Position numbers and translations under genes: made by a program. The notes below the pieces were generated by a model that searched no databases, was not told the origin of the DNA, and saw only the letters and a program-made list of their open reading frames with translations. Below, one piece after another: positions 46,321-58,520 of a DNA stretch of 64,000 bases. Location of the stretch: positions 68,985,980 through 69,049,979 of the forward strand of contig CP136063.1 in the NCBI GenBank assembly GCA_032622095.1. Reading direction: 5' to 3'. Numbering within the stretch: position 1 is the stretch's first letter; each line of letters starts with the position of its first letter. This stretch comes from Siphonodentalium dalli. Lineage: Eukaryota; Mollusca; Scaphopoda; Gadilida; Siphonodentaliidae.

Positions 46321-47154
46321 TGATACCAGGAGTACATTATATGAGGCCATGCATAGATCATCATTATGCCCTCTTGGGGTGTAGATTTGCCAGTCTATCT
46401 GACCCTGTTAAAAAAGTACTCGGTATTTGCGTCAAATAACAAAGAAAAGATTCATGCCAGCCGAAAACAGCTCGAATGTCGTTAAAGAGAACCGAGAAAC
46501 CAACAGCGCGTCAACATAACGTGTCACTCGTCAAGGCGTTCATTTCTTTTTTGGCAATGGGTGTGTGGTTATTGTTGTATCAATACAACGGCCGTTCCAT
46601 GTTTGGCGATGAACATTTCAGCAAATTGGAACGTATGCGCCCTTTGTGAACACATATCATTCGGTGTGTAAATATTTCAAATTAAACTTTAGTTTGGCAC
46701 GTCCGATTTAAAAAAAAATGTTTTCTCACCCTTTCTCACCATGTGCACAGTATATACACACACAAAAACACCTTTTACCAAATGACTATTGTTGGTTGTT
46801 CTTGGTACAGTACACAAAACTATGACTAATGAGGATAAACCACACACATATGAAACTGGATTAATTGGGTTCTGTTTTTGGTTACATGGTCGCTCTCAAA
46901 TTGGATATGAAGAACACCATAACCTAACCATGTTAACATCTAGTAGAGCAGTGAGTAAACCAAAGAAAGCTACTAGCTGTTGATGGAAAAGGTTGCTGAC
47001 TCAGAGGCTCCCAGTTAACTGACCGAACACTTCTTTAAGATCAGCTCATACTTGTCTTGAAAGATCAAGACAAGGGAACCGTATAATCACTCGCATGGGT
47101 CCCTTTTATTTGGCCATGACATATAGTTTTCAACATACAGGGATTATAAACACC

Positions 47155-49530
47155 TAAACAAAGTAAGTCCCCCCTCATATAATACCCTATATCTCCTGTT
47201 ATTCACCCGATCGTGTTGAATTTTTGAACGAATTGAGAACATGGTAAATTTTGGTAGTGAATGGACCTATCCGTATGTACCATGGCTACATGGTTACTGA
47301 TACCAAGCACCACAAGCCATCTCAATCTCGCTACATATTCATAACTAAAACGGCTTCGGGTGAGAACGGACTGTGTTTTTAAACTCCATGTAACACGATA
47401 ATATAGCTTCTGCCTATACATGTGCATCTTGTAAAAGTGACTGTCATTAGATATATACAAAAATAGAACCAGATTTGAACAAAAAACCAAGAGTGATATT
47501 TTTGCCATTTCCGATAACCAACAAAGATCGATGTTTACGTTGAATCAAAATGTAAGAGAAGCCATTATAACTTCAATATCGAATAGAATATCTAATATCG
47601 AATCTAATAGTTCACACCTTGATGAAATAAGCCAACCGGAGGTGTACATGTGGTAATTAATCTATAATCCCTCTTTTGTCGAAATAAATATATCGATAGC
47701 AGTACCTCGAGCGTCCTGCGTGAGCCCCGGCGACATTAGAGGTGCCAACAGATTTGCGACCGGATGCAAAGGATTATCAAATAGTGGTCTTTTAAATTCC
47801 ACATCCTATTCGGGTGTCACTAAAGTGCATTAAATAAAACGCCGACTATCATGGAGTCATTTACTTGTTGTTATGTGGCAACAATGGCACACAGTGAACT
47901 CGTTCGGTAAAGGTTGCGTGTATACACCGCGAAGCACGTGCAATGTGTGAAATTTCGTGTAATTCGCTTGGAAAACATTTGTTGATTCCCATTTACATTG
48001 CATTATCGCATTAATATGGAGGCAGCTTTAGATTCTCAAACGGATTCAGAAAAACGTTCGCAGAAGACCCTACATGTTAGTGTGAATATTTGAACTCAAT
48101 ATTACAACGGTGTTATAACAGCCATACCTGTATACATATATAACGAAAAACACTTCACATCAAAAAAATACTCGCAGCACAATTAATATTCATAACGCAT
48201 CATCGATCGGGACTACTATTTCCACTTTTTATTTTGAAATTTGTTATATTAACATTGGACTTTAAATAACATTAGGATCCGAGTGTGGTCGTTGGAATTT
48301 GTTTAATTCAGTGTAAACAGTTGTCTGAGTTACTTTTTGGTTTAGCAAACCGAACTAAAATACCCTCCGGGATATTTGTATAGAAATCGTTCGTCAACCG
48401 GACACGTTCCCCATGCACATTTCAACACCTTTGTAGCTAAATAACTGATATTTTGCTCTCGTGTTTGTAAACCGCCTACTGCTTATAATGGTTGTTAGGG
48501 AGTCGCCTGTGGTGTTTCCCATATCGCTAGACATACACGTGTCGCATCGACGATTAAGCTATCGGCTCATTGGCTATAATTTAAAATGGGGCGGTACTTA
48601 CGGATAGGTCCACTATTCCGATATTTTTCTAACTTTCTTCTAATTGTTGCTTGATTGGAAATTTGCCATTTTTCAAAAATCACACTTTCAACTTTGACCC
48701 TCAACTGAATCGTGTGTTGGTGGATACACTGTTTGGTCAGTGTTTGCTAAGATTAGTGTTACCGGCCTTATTAATGTGTGGAATATTCTTGAACTTGGCC
48801 AGTTGTCACTGGGAATTTATGTGCATACTTTTAAACCACCCCCATATCTGGTCCACACCATTCACTCGAAAGAATCCCTGTCCCTGGTGCTGGACCAAAT
48901 AAGTGTTTGTTGGTTACAAAAATCTACGTAACTCACGTCGTTCGTAGAATTTTTTTTTTTCCACCGAATGTGATAAGAAAACTCATTTCAACAAACTGCC
49001 TGTGAAGACTGTTCAATTTTAAAGCGGTCTTCGTACAGTTTCTTGAAATGTGGCTGAGTTTTCTTGTCGCATTTAGTGAGAAACCTATCATTTGAGTGAC
49101 CTCCTTTACGGGTTGTTTGCCTTATATAAATCTATGGCGATAACACTTTCTGGTTCTGTCACATGGGGCACGGGTCCGTTCGAGTGAATGTAGTGGACCA
49201 GAGGGGTGGTTCAAAAGCATACCCATAAATTCCCATACAGTACCAAGAACATCTCGTGCAGCAATACGGTCGGTGATCAAACACTGATCACTGATCACGA
49301 TTCCGTTGAGGGTCAAAGTTTAAAGTGCTATTTTCCAAAATGGCAAATTTTCCAATCAAGCAACAATCAGAAGAAAGTTAGAAAACTATCCGGATAATTA
49401 ACTACCGCAATGTACTGCTTTTGCCATATTTTCAATTCGTTCAAAATTTCAACACGAACGGACGAATAACACAGCAGATATAGGGTATGATATGAGGGGG
49501 ACTTACTTTTTTGAGGTGTTTATTATGGAA
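47155..49530. repeat. Long foldback element, left arm split by 1.3 kb
   Basis: Right arm about 49,030-49,530. The left arm is in two parts: 48,590-49,000 (pairs with 49,030-49,440) and 47,155-47,280 (pairs with 49,400-49,530). Matching words: AAGTAAGTCCCCCCTCATAT / ATATGAGGGGGACTTACTT, GAACGAATTGA, TTGCTTGATTGGAAA, TTTGACCCTCAAC, GGAATTTATG, CATTCACTCGAA. The turn is near 49,010 (GAAAACTCATTTCAACAAAC / TTTCTTGAAATGTGGCTGAG). The 1.3-kb piece 47,280-48,590 interrupts the left arm and is not identified. Confidence 0.8.
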
Positions 49531-50507
49531 CGATTATTCTAAATTATATAAATACAAGCTGTAACAAACCAGTTTGGAGCGATCAGTCCTGAATAATTTA
49601 TTTAAGAGATTTCGAATATTTCTTAAAAATCCATTTACAAATTCGATTTAATTTCTTTTCTGAAGAGTTGTACTGGTAAAAACTAGGAAACTCTTTTGAC
49701 TTTGTTCTGATACTTTACGGATGTTATAATTTTTTTGATAAGGATTACCTAACATGTCTCTGTATCGTTATACAGCACATTCGTGTATTCATTCATCGAA
49801 GTGTCACCCCCTACTGTTTATAACTATTGTTTAACATTTTATCAGCATGGATTTGCCAAGCTAAACCACTTCTTAGAAATGGTGGGGATGGCGGAGGCAA
49901 GTCGAGAATGTATGTACAGGGACAATGGGTATACTAAATTTTTATCCGGGACGCGTTCATTAATTCAACAATATAGACACATTTGTCCATGTTAATCCAC
50001 CGTGGGCACCAACATTTATCCTAATAAACCGACATTCGCAATTTTCCACCAAATTAAGCAATATATCCATGGGCGCGGTCTGGCCTTTAATGGAAATAAC
50101 TGTAGACCGTTTTTTCTTTTGCTATCCCCAATGGTTTTTAATCACCTGCTAGTGCCAGACAACACCTTTACAGAGCCAAATTCTAGTGAAATTTGTGATA
50201 TTTATATAGTAAAATGTCCAGCTGTACATCTATCCTACATTTAATACATTATTCGCTATATTTATAATTTTCAAAAGCTGCCTCTTGTATTTGACATTTA
50301 TTTTGTACATATTTTAAGAACATTGAAATGCGTATCTTATGGGGTCTAGCAAATTTTGGAATCGGAATATTTAGATGACGATGATGACTACAACAGTACA
50401 GTGAGTTAGAATCGGAGAACGAGATCACACATTTTAACAGCGACACTGAGTTAGATTCATACGTCGATGGCCCCAGTAGTAGTAGTCTGGTCATTGAGAC
50501 TCGATTT

Positions 50508-50642
50508 TGAGGTGAACCTAGAACAAATTGTTTACAAGCTGTTTTCGGTGTCATTCGACGCGGAAAACCATCAGGAAGAACATATCCAAAATCCGCAAAA
50601 ATCCTCGTTGGGGAAACTTTGTTATCCACGATGGCGTCCAAC
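50508..50642 (-). repeat. Dispersed repeat D, copy 2 (inverted)
   Basis: The minus strand carries CCATCGTGGATAACA, TCCCCAACGAGG, TTTTGGATATGTTCTTCC and ACAGCTTGTAAACAATTTGT in the same order as copies 1 and 3. Confidence 0.7.
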
Positions 50643-52463
50643 ACGGTTGTCTATACTAAATCAGTTCTCGATATAAGTCATTATACGATATATAGTGGCA
50701 TCAGAATTATGCCGTTATATCAGTTTGTGTTAAATTAGAATGCGGGGGCGAGTAGAGTGACACGGACAGAAAATTATACAATCGTGGCCATGAAATGGCT
50801 GTAAAAATGGCCGCAACTCCAAACCATACCACGTAGAAAGCAACATATTGGGTAACTACAAAAGAGTGAAATACGTATGCGGTCACTGCACAGCAAGTCA
50901 ACCCCCCAATGATTTACGTCTTTAACGTTTGGGTGTTCTGCTTATCCAACATCCAACTGTTGGGCAAAACAAAAATATCTCGTGCACGCAACACACGAAC
51001 TAATGTTTCGCCTCACAGTGCATTGTAGTTTCATTCGGCATGATGATTAAATATTGAATGCAACGCCGAAATTTAAGTGCACACTCTAGAGGTATAAATA
51101 CTAGTTATATTTCCGGAATTGTCAACACTCCCGGTGACAATAAACGATACACGTATGTCGCAATGGTTATTATACTGTAAAGAAACACCCATACCTTAAA
51201 TGGATTAGCACCGAATCTCACCAGGACAAAGAGACTGTACATAGTACATTGTATGTAAGACTAATTTTCATTCTGCTACCAACCCGGTTTCTTAGTAGAC
51301 AATTTTGTTAAAATTACTTCAGTGGCCACTTTACAACTAGAATAAGCTACAGCGCAATGCACACTATTAGTTTTCAGTATATTTTTGTTTGAAAACATAT
51401 TACCATTACCACCCACGTAATCGTGCTAAATATCAGGTGATCATCGTTTAAGATGTTATTCCAACGTTGAACATTCACCCAATATTGTTAGCTGTGGTTC
51501 TGTGTGCAACAGAATGTGTAACATTATGGAAAATGGGTAAACGCGTGATGCGGTTGAAGACAACGTAGTAAGTTTCGCGTAGATGTGGCCTTGGTGAATT
51601 CAACCATATATAATTTCCAGGTATAAACACAGTCTCTGTCACAGATTATGTAGGCAATTTTGGTCAAGTTTTGAATTTATTGAAGACAGTCTATGGTACT
51701 CATTTGGGATTTAATAAATTTAGTTCATGGTACACCATCACGCATTCTTGTGATAAAAGCGAAATATTCGTGTTTTATCACTTGATCTGAGGCAACTATA
51801 ACTACTATTTTGAGAAACGTACAATAGGATCTACGCATTCTCCCCAGTACAATATGAACATAATTCATACCGTTTTATAGCAATTAATTTTTTAAGGCTT
51901 TATACCGTAGATATCAAAATAAATGGTGATCGGTCTCATTCGTGAGACTGCTCTGAATACATATATTTCTGCTTCTAGAGAAAGGCCGCATAGTCAATAC
52001 ATCCCTACTAAATCCCGTTTAGCTGTTTAATTACACATATATCACACGATTCAAGATTAGCGGTACATATAAAACTGCGTCATTTTTCCGTTTCTGGACA
52101 CCCAAAAGTCCAGATTTAACCGTTCCACAAGACCCTGATTTCGCTTGCTCTCTCGTGAGATACATCAGAGAGAATTCGTACATCTCTAATCAAAAGTTTC
52201 TCTTATACTTGTAGTCATTCTTCCTCGCAATATTCGAGCGTTTGTTCACTCGTATAGGACTAGCTATTCAATTTTGCACTAAATGTAAATTTCATTCGAT
52301 TTGTCCATTTTGGTGGCCATTTTGGGAAAAATATTCTACATATATGGTTTACGACTAAGCAATGTTTGTGTATATTTCAATTTATTACGAATTTGGCATT
52401 AATTGAAGCACCTGCCGCAGAATTCAGTATTTTCCGATAACAACAGACATTATGGACGCCATC

Positions 52464-52590
52464 TTTCCCCAAAGCGGATTTTAAGTGATTTTGGATATGT
52501 TGTTCCCTACATTCTGCCCTGACAATATGACACCAAACAACAGCTTGTAAACAATTTGTTCTAGGTCCAATGCTTCAACGAACAGACTAT
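52464..52590 (+). repeat. Dispersed repeat D, copy 3
   Basis: TTTCCCCAAAGCGGATTTTA, TTTTGGATATGTTGTTCC, CAGCTTGTAAACAATTTGTT in order; preceded by TGGACGCCATC as in copy 2. Family unknown; it ends near AACGAACAGACTAT. Confidence 0.7.
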
Positions 52591-53299
52591 AGTGTTGTTA
52601 CACGTACTGACATGCCAATAGGTGAAGGTGTGGGTCAATTGATGTGTTACGGGAGTGGGCGGAGCTTATGTTGAGGTTGGGGATGGCTTCGTGTCTGCAA
52701 TTAGGCACGGTTTAATACTCATACCATAACCTGGACAGTATTACAACAAAAGAACTGTAAAACCATTACTATCTCTATACTGGACCATGTGTGTACCAAC
52801 TGATGTACATTAGAATTAGGTGATTTTATAATAAGGAACATAGGGATAGAGTTAACCCCTTGTAATATCCATTATAACAGAGCGGTTACTAAAGACATCA
52901 ATTTATATGAACATTACAACAGGTAATATCCACTAAACGGAGTCTTCAATGTTAGAAAACGTCATTGCGTTAATTGAGAAGAAAAGACACAAGAAAGAGC
53001 TGCGGTACAAATAAGAACATCTGAAAAAAACACCAGACTCTTTTAACATCTCTCATCGCAGCCGACACGCGATCTGCATCGAACAGAAAAGCCACCTCCA
53101 AAAAAAGAAACAGAAAACTAAAAAAAGGTTAACTATTAATTTATGTCAAACATTTATTCATGTATCGTTAAAAACAAATCTTATATACTAAATAAAAGGC
53201 GTTCTCATGAGGGGTTAAGGAATGGACATTTTGATCCATTCGTCCATCCCCTGGAGCTAGCCCCCCCCCCCCCCAAACACCACTTTGCGACTTATTCTG

Positions 53300-54055
53300 T
53301 TAATTAATTCGCTCTTCGGTCACGGGTCGGTTCAGGTCGTCTTTGTGTCACTCCACGGACTTAGCCCACCAGTGATTGACGTGACACCTCGGCGGCTTAA
53401 GGGTTCATATCTAATCCCTGCCGAGGTGGTCAATGTTCTCATGCATTGAGCTGGACTATCCACGATCAAGGCACCCGAGTGCGTGTTTTTTTTAATTATC
53501 GGGTCACGCATTGTGGCCAGATATGCCGCATTAAGCCCATGGGACAACACACATGCCACAGCTGCAACCAGGAAGATGAGGAAGACCCATTCACACCGTC
53601 ACGGGAGTGCAGCGAGGATAGTCAGCTGGAGAGCGAGGCGATATTGAGATATGTCCGGCTCCCTCTTTCCACTCAGTGACAGATGGAGTTGACCCTACAA
53701 CCGCCGGAGTCACGAGCAGCAGATACACCGATATGTGGAGTTAAATTGCACCTGCCGCCCCAGATCGGTTTGAAGTGCTGCTGGAATCACCCAGTCAGAC
53801 TCCGCCTTCACAGTCCCGACGACTCCAATATAACAAGAGACAGATCAATCAGGGACCTGTTAGTAGAACTCCAACAACTAGTAGATGCAACAAACACATT
53901 GATGGAGACAAGTCATCAGATGAGAATGTTACAAAGAAAAAGAAAGCCGATCAAATATGGCACAAACTTCAGCCAACAACAACAACAACAACAGCAACAA
54001 CAACAATAACACCCCAACAAAAATCTCACAACCTCCAATAACAGAAGAAAGAAAA
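53300..54055 (+). pseudogene. ORF1/gag-like fragment with zinc-knuckle-type cysteines
   Basis: Frames in order: VIDVTPRRLKGSYLIPAEVV (53,375), then TRVRVFFNYRVTHCGQICRI and MGQHTCHSCNQEDEEDPF (53,470-53,600), then a hydrophilic region ending in a CAA run (Q-rich or T-rich by frame, 53,975-54,010) and KRKPINLE before the stop. R-V-R-V-F before C-x(2-3)-C-x-H-x-C is common in LINE ORF1 proteins. It is broken between frames. The CAA tract is a microsatellite. Confidence 0.4.
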
Positions 54056-54654
54056 AGAAAACCTATCAATCTTGAATAATGTATATGTATGTCTTTTTCG
54101 GAGGAGAGGAGCTCTGATAAATTTCTTAGTTTGAGCTCCGATCCTCTGTGCATGTACCTATCTGGATGTTTATAATAATATGTAAATTTATACTGCATAT
54201 TGTGGGTCACAGCAAAATATGTTCAACTTTGTCTTTTTTGGGTATTACTAATTAAAGACATAAAATGAGGGGTGAAGGTGTGGGCGACCATTCGGCCGTT
54301 CTGAGCATCCCGTGGTTAGACATCACAAGCAAATTGCGACTTATATATTCAGTTTTTATTTGGGAGTTTGAGTTGAATTTCGCCCCCAAATAATAAAGAC
54401 TAAAGGCAAAAGCAACAGTAAAGATAAAGTTAGTTAGAGAATAGAGAAAGAGATGAATGAGCACCCCGAGAGGAACTCAGTTTGCTCAATTTAGTGGCCC
54501 AGACATAAATTAGCTGAGTCGATATTAGAGTCGAGTTAGGTAAAGATTTACTCTTATAAATTGCTATGTATGACACAATAAAAGAAATAAAGTGATCCCT
54601 CACCCTGCCTCTCAATTCAATGAGTAAACTCAATAAATTGCTGAATCAGAGTAT

Positions 54655-54970
54655 AAGACTTGGCTAAAATTGGCGAAGAGCAGCACAAATATTGGTGAAG
54701 AGGAACTGAGTATTGCTGAAGAGCAAAATATTGGTGTAGAGGAACAGAGTATTGACGAAGAGCAACATGTTGGTGAAGAGAAGCAGCAATTAGTGGCGAA
54801 GAGAAGCATAGAGTGTTGGCCAAGGGAAGCATATGGTGTTGGCGAACAGACGCAAAGATTGTTGGCGAAGATGAGCATAGACAATTGGTCATAAGAAGCA
54901 TAGCTTATTGGTGAAGAGAAGCATATAGTGATGGCGAAGATAAGCAGAGATTGTTGACAAAGAGAAGTTG
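54655..54970 (+). repeat. Minisatellite, GTTGGCGAAGAGAAGCATA-type
   Basis: Around twelve degenerate copies of (T/G)TGGCGAAGAG(A/G)A(G/A)CA(T/G)A, spaced 24-35 bp. Open frames on both strands here come from the repeat period and are not evidence of genes. Confidence 0.8.
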
Positions 54971-55410
54971 AACGTCGGCGAGAAGAATAAGAGAAGTTGA
55001 GAATTGGAGAAGAACAGAACTGAGGGTGAAAACAGAGATTAGTCGGGCAGTTCTGTAAGATGTGGAATGTTTGATAAAGTTATTTTGCTGCAATTGAGTG
55101 TTTGTTGTGATTTGTTAGGAGCATACCATTGGGATCAGGCCCTGCAGCTCACATCTCAAGCAAAACAATTATCTCCCGAGTGAGGGTAACAAACGTAGCA
55201 CCACTCCAAAATATGCATCGCAAGTTTCTGTTTTAAAGTTGCCCATAAAACTCTCCAGATAGGTTGTATTATACCAGAACAAATAAATATTAATTTATAG
55301 AAGGTTTTACAGGCAGGTGTTTTCGGTTCGTATTTATTATTTTATACCCCGGAAACTGAATATAAAACTGACGTCATATAATTCAATATGAACGATGATT
55401 CGTATACGTC

Positions 55411-55566
55411 TGTTGGGTTCTGGTGAATGAAGCATATGTTACATACCGATGTTGGGTTCTGGTGAATGAAGCATATGTTACATACCTATGTTGGGTTCTG
55501 GTGAATGAAGCATATGTTACATACAGATGTTGGGTTCTGGTGAATGAAGCATATGTTACATACCGA
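55411..55566. repeat. 39-bp tandem repeat x4 carrying the intron 2 splice donor
   Basis: Four copies start at 55,411, 55,450, 55,489 and 55,528, with a partial copy running into exon 2 at 55,567. Unit: TGTTGGGTTCTGGTGAATGA then AGCATATGTTACATACCGA. On the minus strand every unit reads CCAACATCG^GTATGTAACATATG, i.e. the last bases of exon 2, the donor and about 25 intron bases. Substitutions are almost confined to the bases before GTATGT (TCG, TCT, TAG, TCG). High identity suggests recent expansion. Confidence 0.95.
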
Positions 55567-55755
55567 TGTTGGAGTATTTGGACGTTTCTTTCAGTGTATC
55601 CCTCATAGTCCATATAATTCCATCGGCAGCTTTCTTAATGGCTCCTTTAGCTGTTTTCTTCATTTCTAACACCCTGTCTATAAGTCCTTCTGTGTTCACT
55701 ATCTCTAACTTATTGTTGTCATCAAATGACAGGGTCCAGATGGCCTCCACAGCAT
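55564..55755 (-). CDS. Exon 2: ARM repeat pair
   Basis: A 192-bp exon, phase 1-1, 63 whole residues. It reads AVEAIWTLSFDDNNKLEIV, then NTEGLIDRVLEMKK, then KKAADGIIWTMRDTLKE: two armadillo-like helical repeats with the usual A-x-x-A-I-W-x-L-S and N-K-x-x-I signatures. The acceptor is strong (ttgttttattttcag, ending at 55,756). The donor is CATCG^GTATGT at 55,563-55,558. The last bases of the exon and the donor are the first unit of a 39-bp tandem repeat that fills the start of intron 2. If the first donor is skipped, the frame meets TAA three codons later, so mis-splicing would truncate the protein before TIR. The joining base makes I-V-KDLF with exon 3. Confidence 0.87.
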
Positions 55756-56877
55756 CTGAAAATAAAACAATAGCAAAGCCAGGCATGGTATACATTTCGC
55801 CACATAATATACCGGTTGGATTGTTTCAAATTGAATTCCATAAGGATATATAATTAGTTGAAGTTGGCACACGAAAACCGACAAGTGCAACGCCAAGCTT
55901 GGCATATGCCCCGACGCTCAGTTTAGAGAGTGGGCAATGAATGGAAAAATTTGTTTTTTCTAAATCCAAGAAGTCGATATTCTTTCCTCTTAAACTCGCT
56001 ATCAATACACCAAAGCACAACATATCCGATGGTCAATGCCTAAGGTACGAGCTGAAATGTTCATACAGAGACAAAACTAAGAAATTCCCAAGTCAAACAA
56101 GAGCTGTAACTCTGATAAAACTGAATGGAGGAAACCTGTAGTAAGTCGGTATCCAGTGTTCGCTGTCATTGGTCAATTGTCCAATGGCTAATTATTTTCG
56201 AAAATGGCCAAAAGAAATTCCCCCAAAATCTGAAATCTAATTCAAAAGCCCAAACTGATTTTGTAACGAGAGCGACATGATAATACAATTTATAGTATCA
56301 GAATCTGCTAATTAAGTAGGTGTGACAGCTTAATATATTTTCAAATGGCACCCACGGCAGTGCACTATCAACCATATGTAATAAAACAGTAATGAGGATT
56401 AACACTAGTGAATGTTGGGTCTGTCATAAGGCTAAATGGTAGATGGTGGGTAGTTTTATATTCTCAAGTAACAATTTGGGATTAAAGAAGTCTAGACACG
56501 GTATTTGAAGGTATGGACATAATAGAATATAGAATGTTAGGTGTTAAATAAAATTAAAATATTCATTAATTGTGAGACCAGAAAATGAGGATTTAATTTG
56601 GCAAAAAAAATCAGAATTGGCCAAAACAAATTCCTAGGGATTTTTCGGCCCAATGGGAACACTGTCCGTATTCTTTCTCCCGAACTGTGCTATCAACACA
56701 CCAAAGCACACCAGAATCAGCAGATCCTTGCCCAAGTTACAACCTGAAATGTTCTTTCAAGTAGTATGTGGATATCCTTTCCTCCCATTTGTGCTATCAC
56801 CATGCCAAACGACAACGAAATCCAACGATAAAGACATCCACTGCATAATGTTTGTTATGGACGAGTTTTACAGTACG

Positions 56878-57070
56878 CAAAGAGCCATAACTTCGGGGAA
56901 AAGTGCGCACAAAGCCTGCACTCTGTGGAGAACCTTTCCACAATGCTGTTCTACCGGCATAGCAAAGGACATCCAAATTGGACTATCGATTAGTCCAAGT
57001 CTGCTCATACGAAAACCAGCTAAGGTATTTGAACAGCGAGATGCTGTTTTTCGTCCGAGACCGCCCATTG
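56878..57070 (+). repeat. Dispersed repeat E, copy 1
   Basis: Contains CAAAGAGCCATAACTTC, CTTTCCACAATGCTGTTCTA, CCGGCATAGCAAAGGACATC and CAAATTGGACTA. Matches 59,288-59,415. Repeats of the type AAAGGGCCATAACT are abundant in bivalve and related genomes (recollection, not searched). Confidence 0.65.
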
Positions 57071-57789
57071 CTCTTTCTATGACATGAGTTACGCTCAGGG
57101 TTGGTGGCGGGAATCTAATCTATTTTACTCGATTTTACCTAACAAATCAATACCTGATGCTATATATATCGGAAAGAGTGACATCTTATGGGCATAATGG
57201 TGTATAATAACTTTCGTGTTAAATTACACATATAATATTCCGGTTTATTAGGACTAACATCGATTTGTTTACGTTTTAACTGAAAGCCAAAGTATTCCGT
57301 AATGTACTCGGCTAAGTTCGGCTTCTATGTCAACAATCCAGTGCACGAAAAATTACTCAAACAATCGAGTACACCAGATCGCCGACAACGTGCACTGTTA
57401 TTTTATTCCAACATCCCGCCACTAGTATGTGTTTAGTTTAACTGTCCTATGTTGCTTCTTTTTAAAGAATTTTATTAGAAAATAATTATAATATGACAAA
57501 TTTCTAATCATCACTAACGAATGGTACCCGTTAGCCTCATATTCAGCAAAAATATTATATTATCATTCATTTTCTCACATCCTCTTGCACTCACAAATCA
57601 ACCACACTGAGTAAGCACTGTAAAACAATGAGCATAGCAAAAAGGACCAACACAAATTATGTTTGAATTCAGTCAACATATTTTTTATCTTTTTTTTATA
57701 CACCAATGAATGTTTGCATCCCTTTCCATAGAATGATAATGGAGTCTGTCCCGGACTCAAGTTAATTTCTTCGAAGAAAAAGAAAAAAG

Positions 57790-58520
57790 TTAAGATTGCG
57801 GAATATTATCTTTGTCTTTCAATAATCCCAATAGTAGTCCACAGTCTCTTTCGTAATGACTTATGAAATTCAACTTTGATGCAAACTGATTTGCCTTTAA
57901 TTGCTGTATTATCATTCTGAGTTCAATTTTATTTGCAAATTTATTATTATAATATATCTCTTTAATATCAGATTTTAAATAATTCAAGGTATAATTTTCT
58001 TTCCCTGAAATACCTAAAATAAAGATAGAAGCTGATTTTGTCAGCATAACTCAGTAAGTTCAGAACCAATTTGACATTTTTTCTTTTAAAAAACTTTACT
58101 TTGGGGCAGTCCCAGAATATGTGCTTAATTGTTTGATCGTCAGCACACATCGCTGACATACATTATTATATGTGATCCTTGATCGTTTTCAAATAATTAT
58201 TTGTACTGAGGATTCTATTACAAATTCGATATTGTAACCAGCATAGGTTACTATCTTTGGTTGTATGAAATGGGATTATAAAGATTTGTTCCCAGTAATG
58301 GTCATTCGTGGACTGACTTGAAAGTTCATTTGCCCATTTTTCATTTGGTTTTGTGGACTTTTCAAGATTTCTTTAGATAACATTATATATATCCATGACT
58401 CCTTTTTTAGATTTCAAAATAATAGCAATTTCTTGCGGGATATACGGTCTGCAAGGAACTTGTTTTTTCCACCTCGTTTGTGGGCATTTTTGTCTTCGGA
58501 ACAAAATGTATTCACGTGGT
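57790..58520 (-). pseudogene. LINE ORF2 C-terminal fragment
   Basis: The minus strand reads H-Y-W-E-Q-I-F-I-I-P-F, NLCWLQYRICNRILSTNNYL, a stop pair, then CADDQTIKHIFWDCPKVKFF and, in another frame, N-K-F-A-N-K-I-E-L-R. L-x-W-L-Q-Y-R-I-x-x-R-I-L followed by C-x-x-C/D-x-x-x-I-x-H-I-F-W-x-C is the usual tail of L1/Tx1-type LINEs. 5' truncated and frameshifted. Confidence 0.75.

Larger units (their letters stand above)
35374..55563 (-). other. Intron 2 of host gene
   Basis: 20.2 kb. Holds, left to right: the Harbinger remnant, foldbacks at 37,027-37,424 and 37,647-37,883, the 980-codon LINE, a small TIR element, an interrupted LINE, a minisatellite at 45,838-46,320, the split foldback at 47,155-49,530, dispersed repeat copies at 50.5 and 52.5 kb, an ORF1-like fragment at 53.3-54.05 kb and two minisatellites (54.65-54.97 and 55.41-55.57 kb). 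Stretches 46,330-47,150, 49,540-50,500 and 50,650-52,460 contain nothing I can name. Confidence 0.7.

Noticed and set aside
47025-47080. Small hairpin CTTGTCTTGAAAGATCAAGACAAGG as a terminator or regulatory element
   Set aside because: A lone 11-bp stem in an intron with no T-run and no gene next to it.
53960-54030. Poly-Gln or poly-Leu tract as a protein feature
   Set aside because: A CAA microsatellite read in different frames; only the flanking ORF1-like sequence is kept, at low confidence.
54617-54901. Overlapping ORFs of 74-94 codons, Ser/Cys- or Glu-rich
   Set aside because: They follow the minisatellite period and have no start context or domain.
55423-55613. Open frames on both strands with a 13-residue repeat (NEAYVTYRCWVLV)
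   Set aside because: Produced by a 39-bp period (multiple of 3) in the intron's donor-bearing tandem repeat.
56653-57087. 144-codon plus ORF
   Set aside because: It overlaps dispersed repeat E and shares phrases with 55,936-56,050; no domain recognised, probably repeat-derived.
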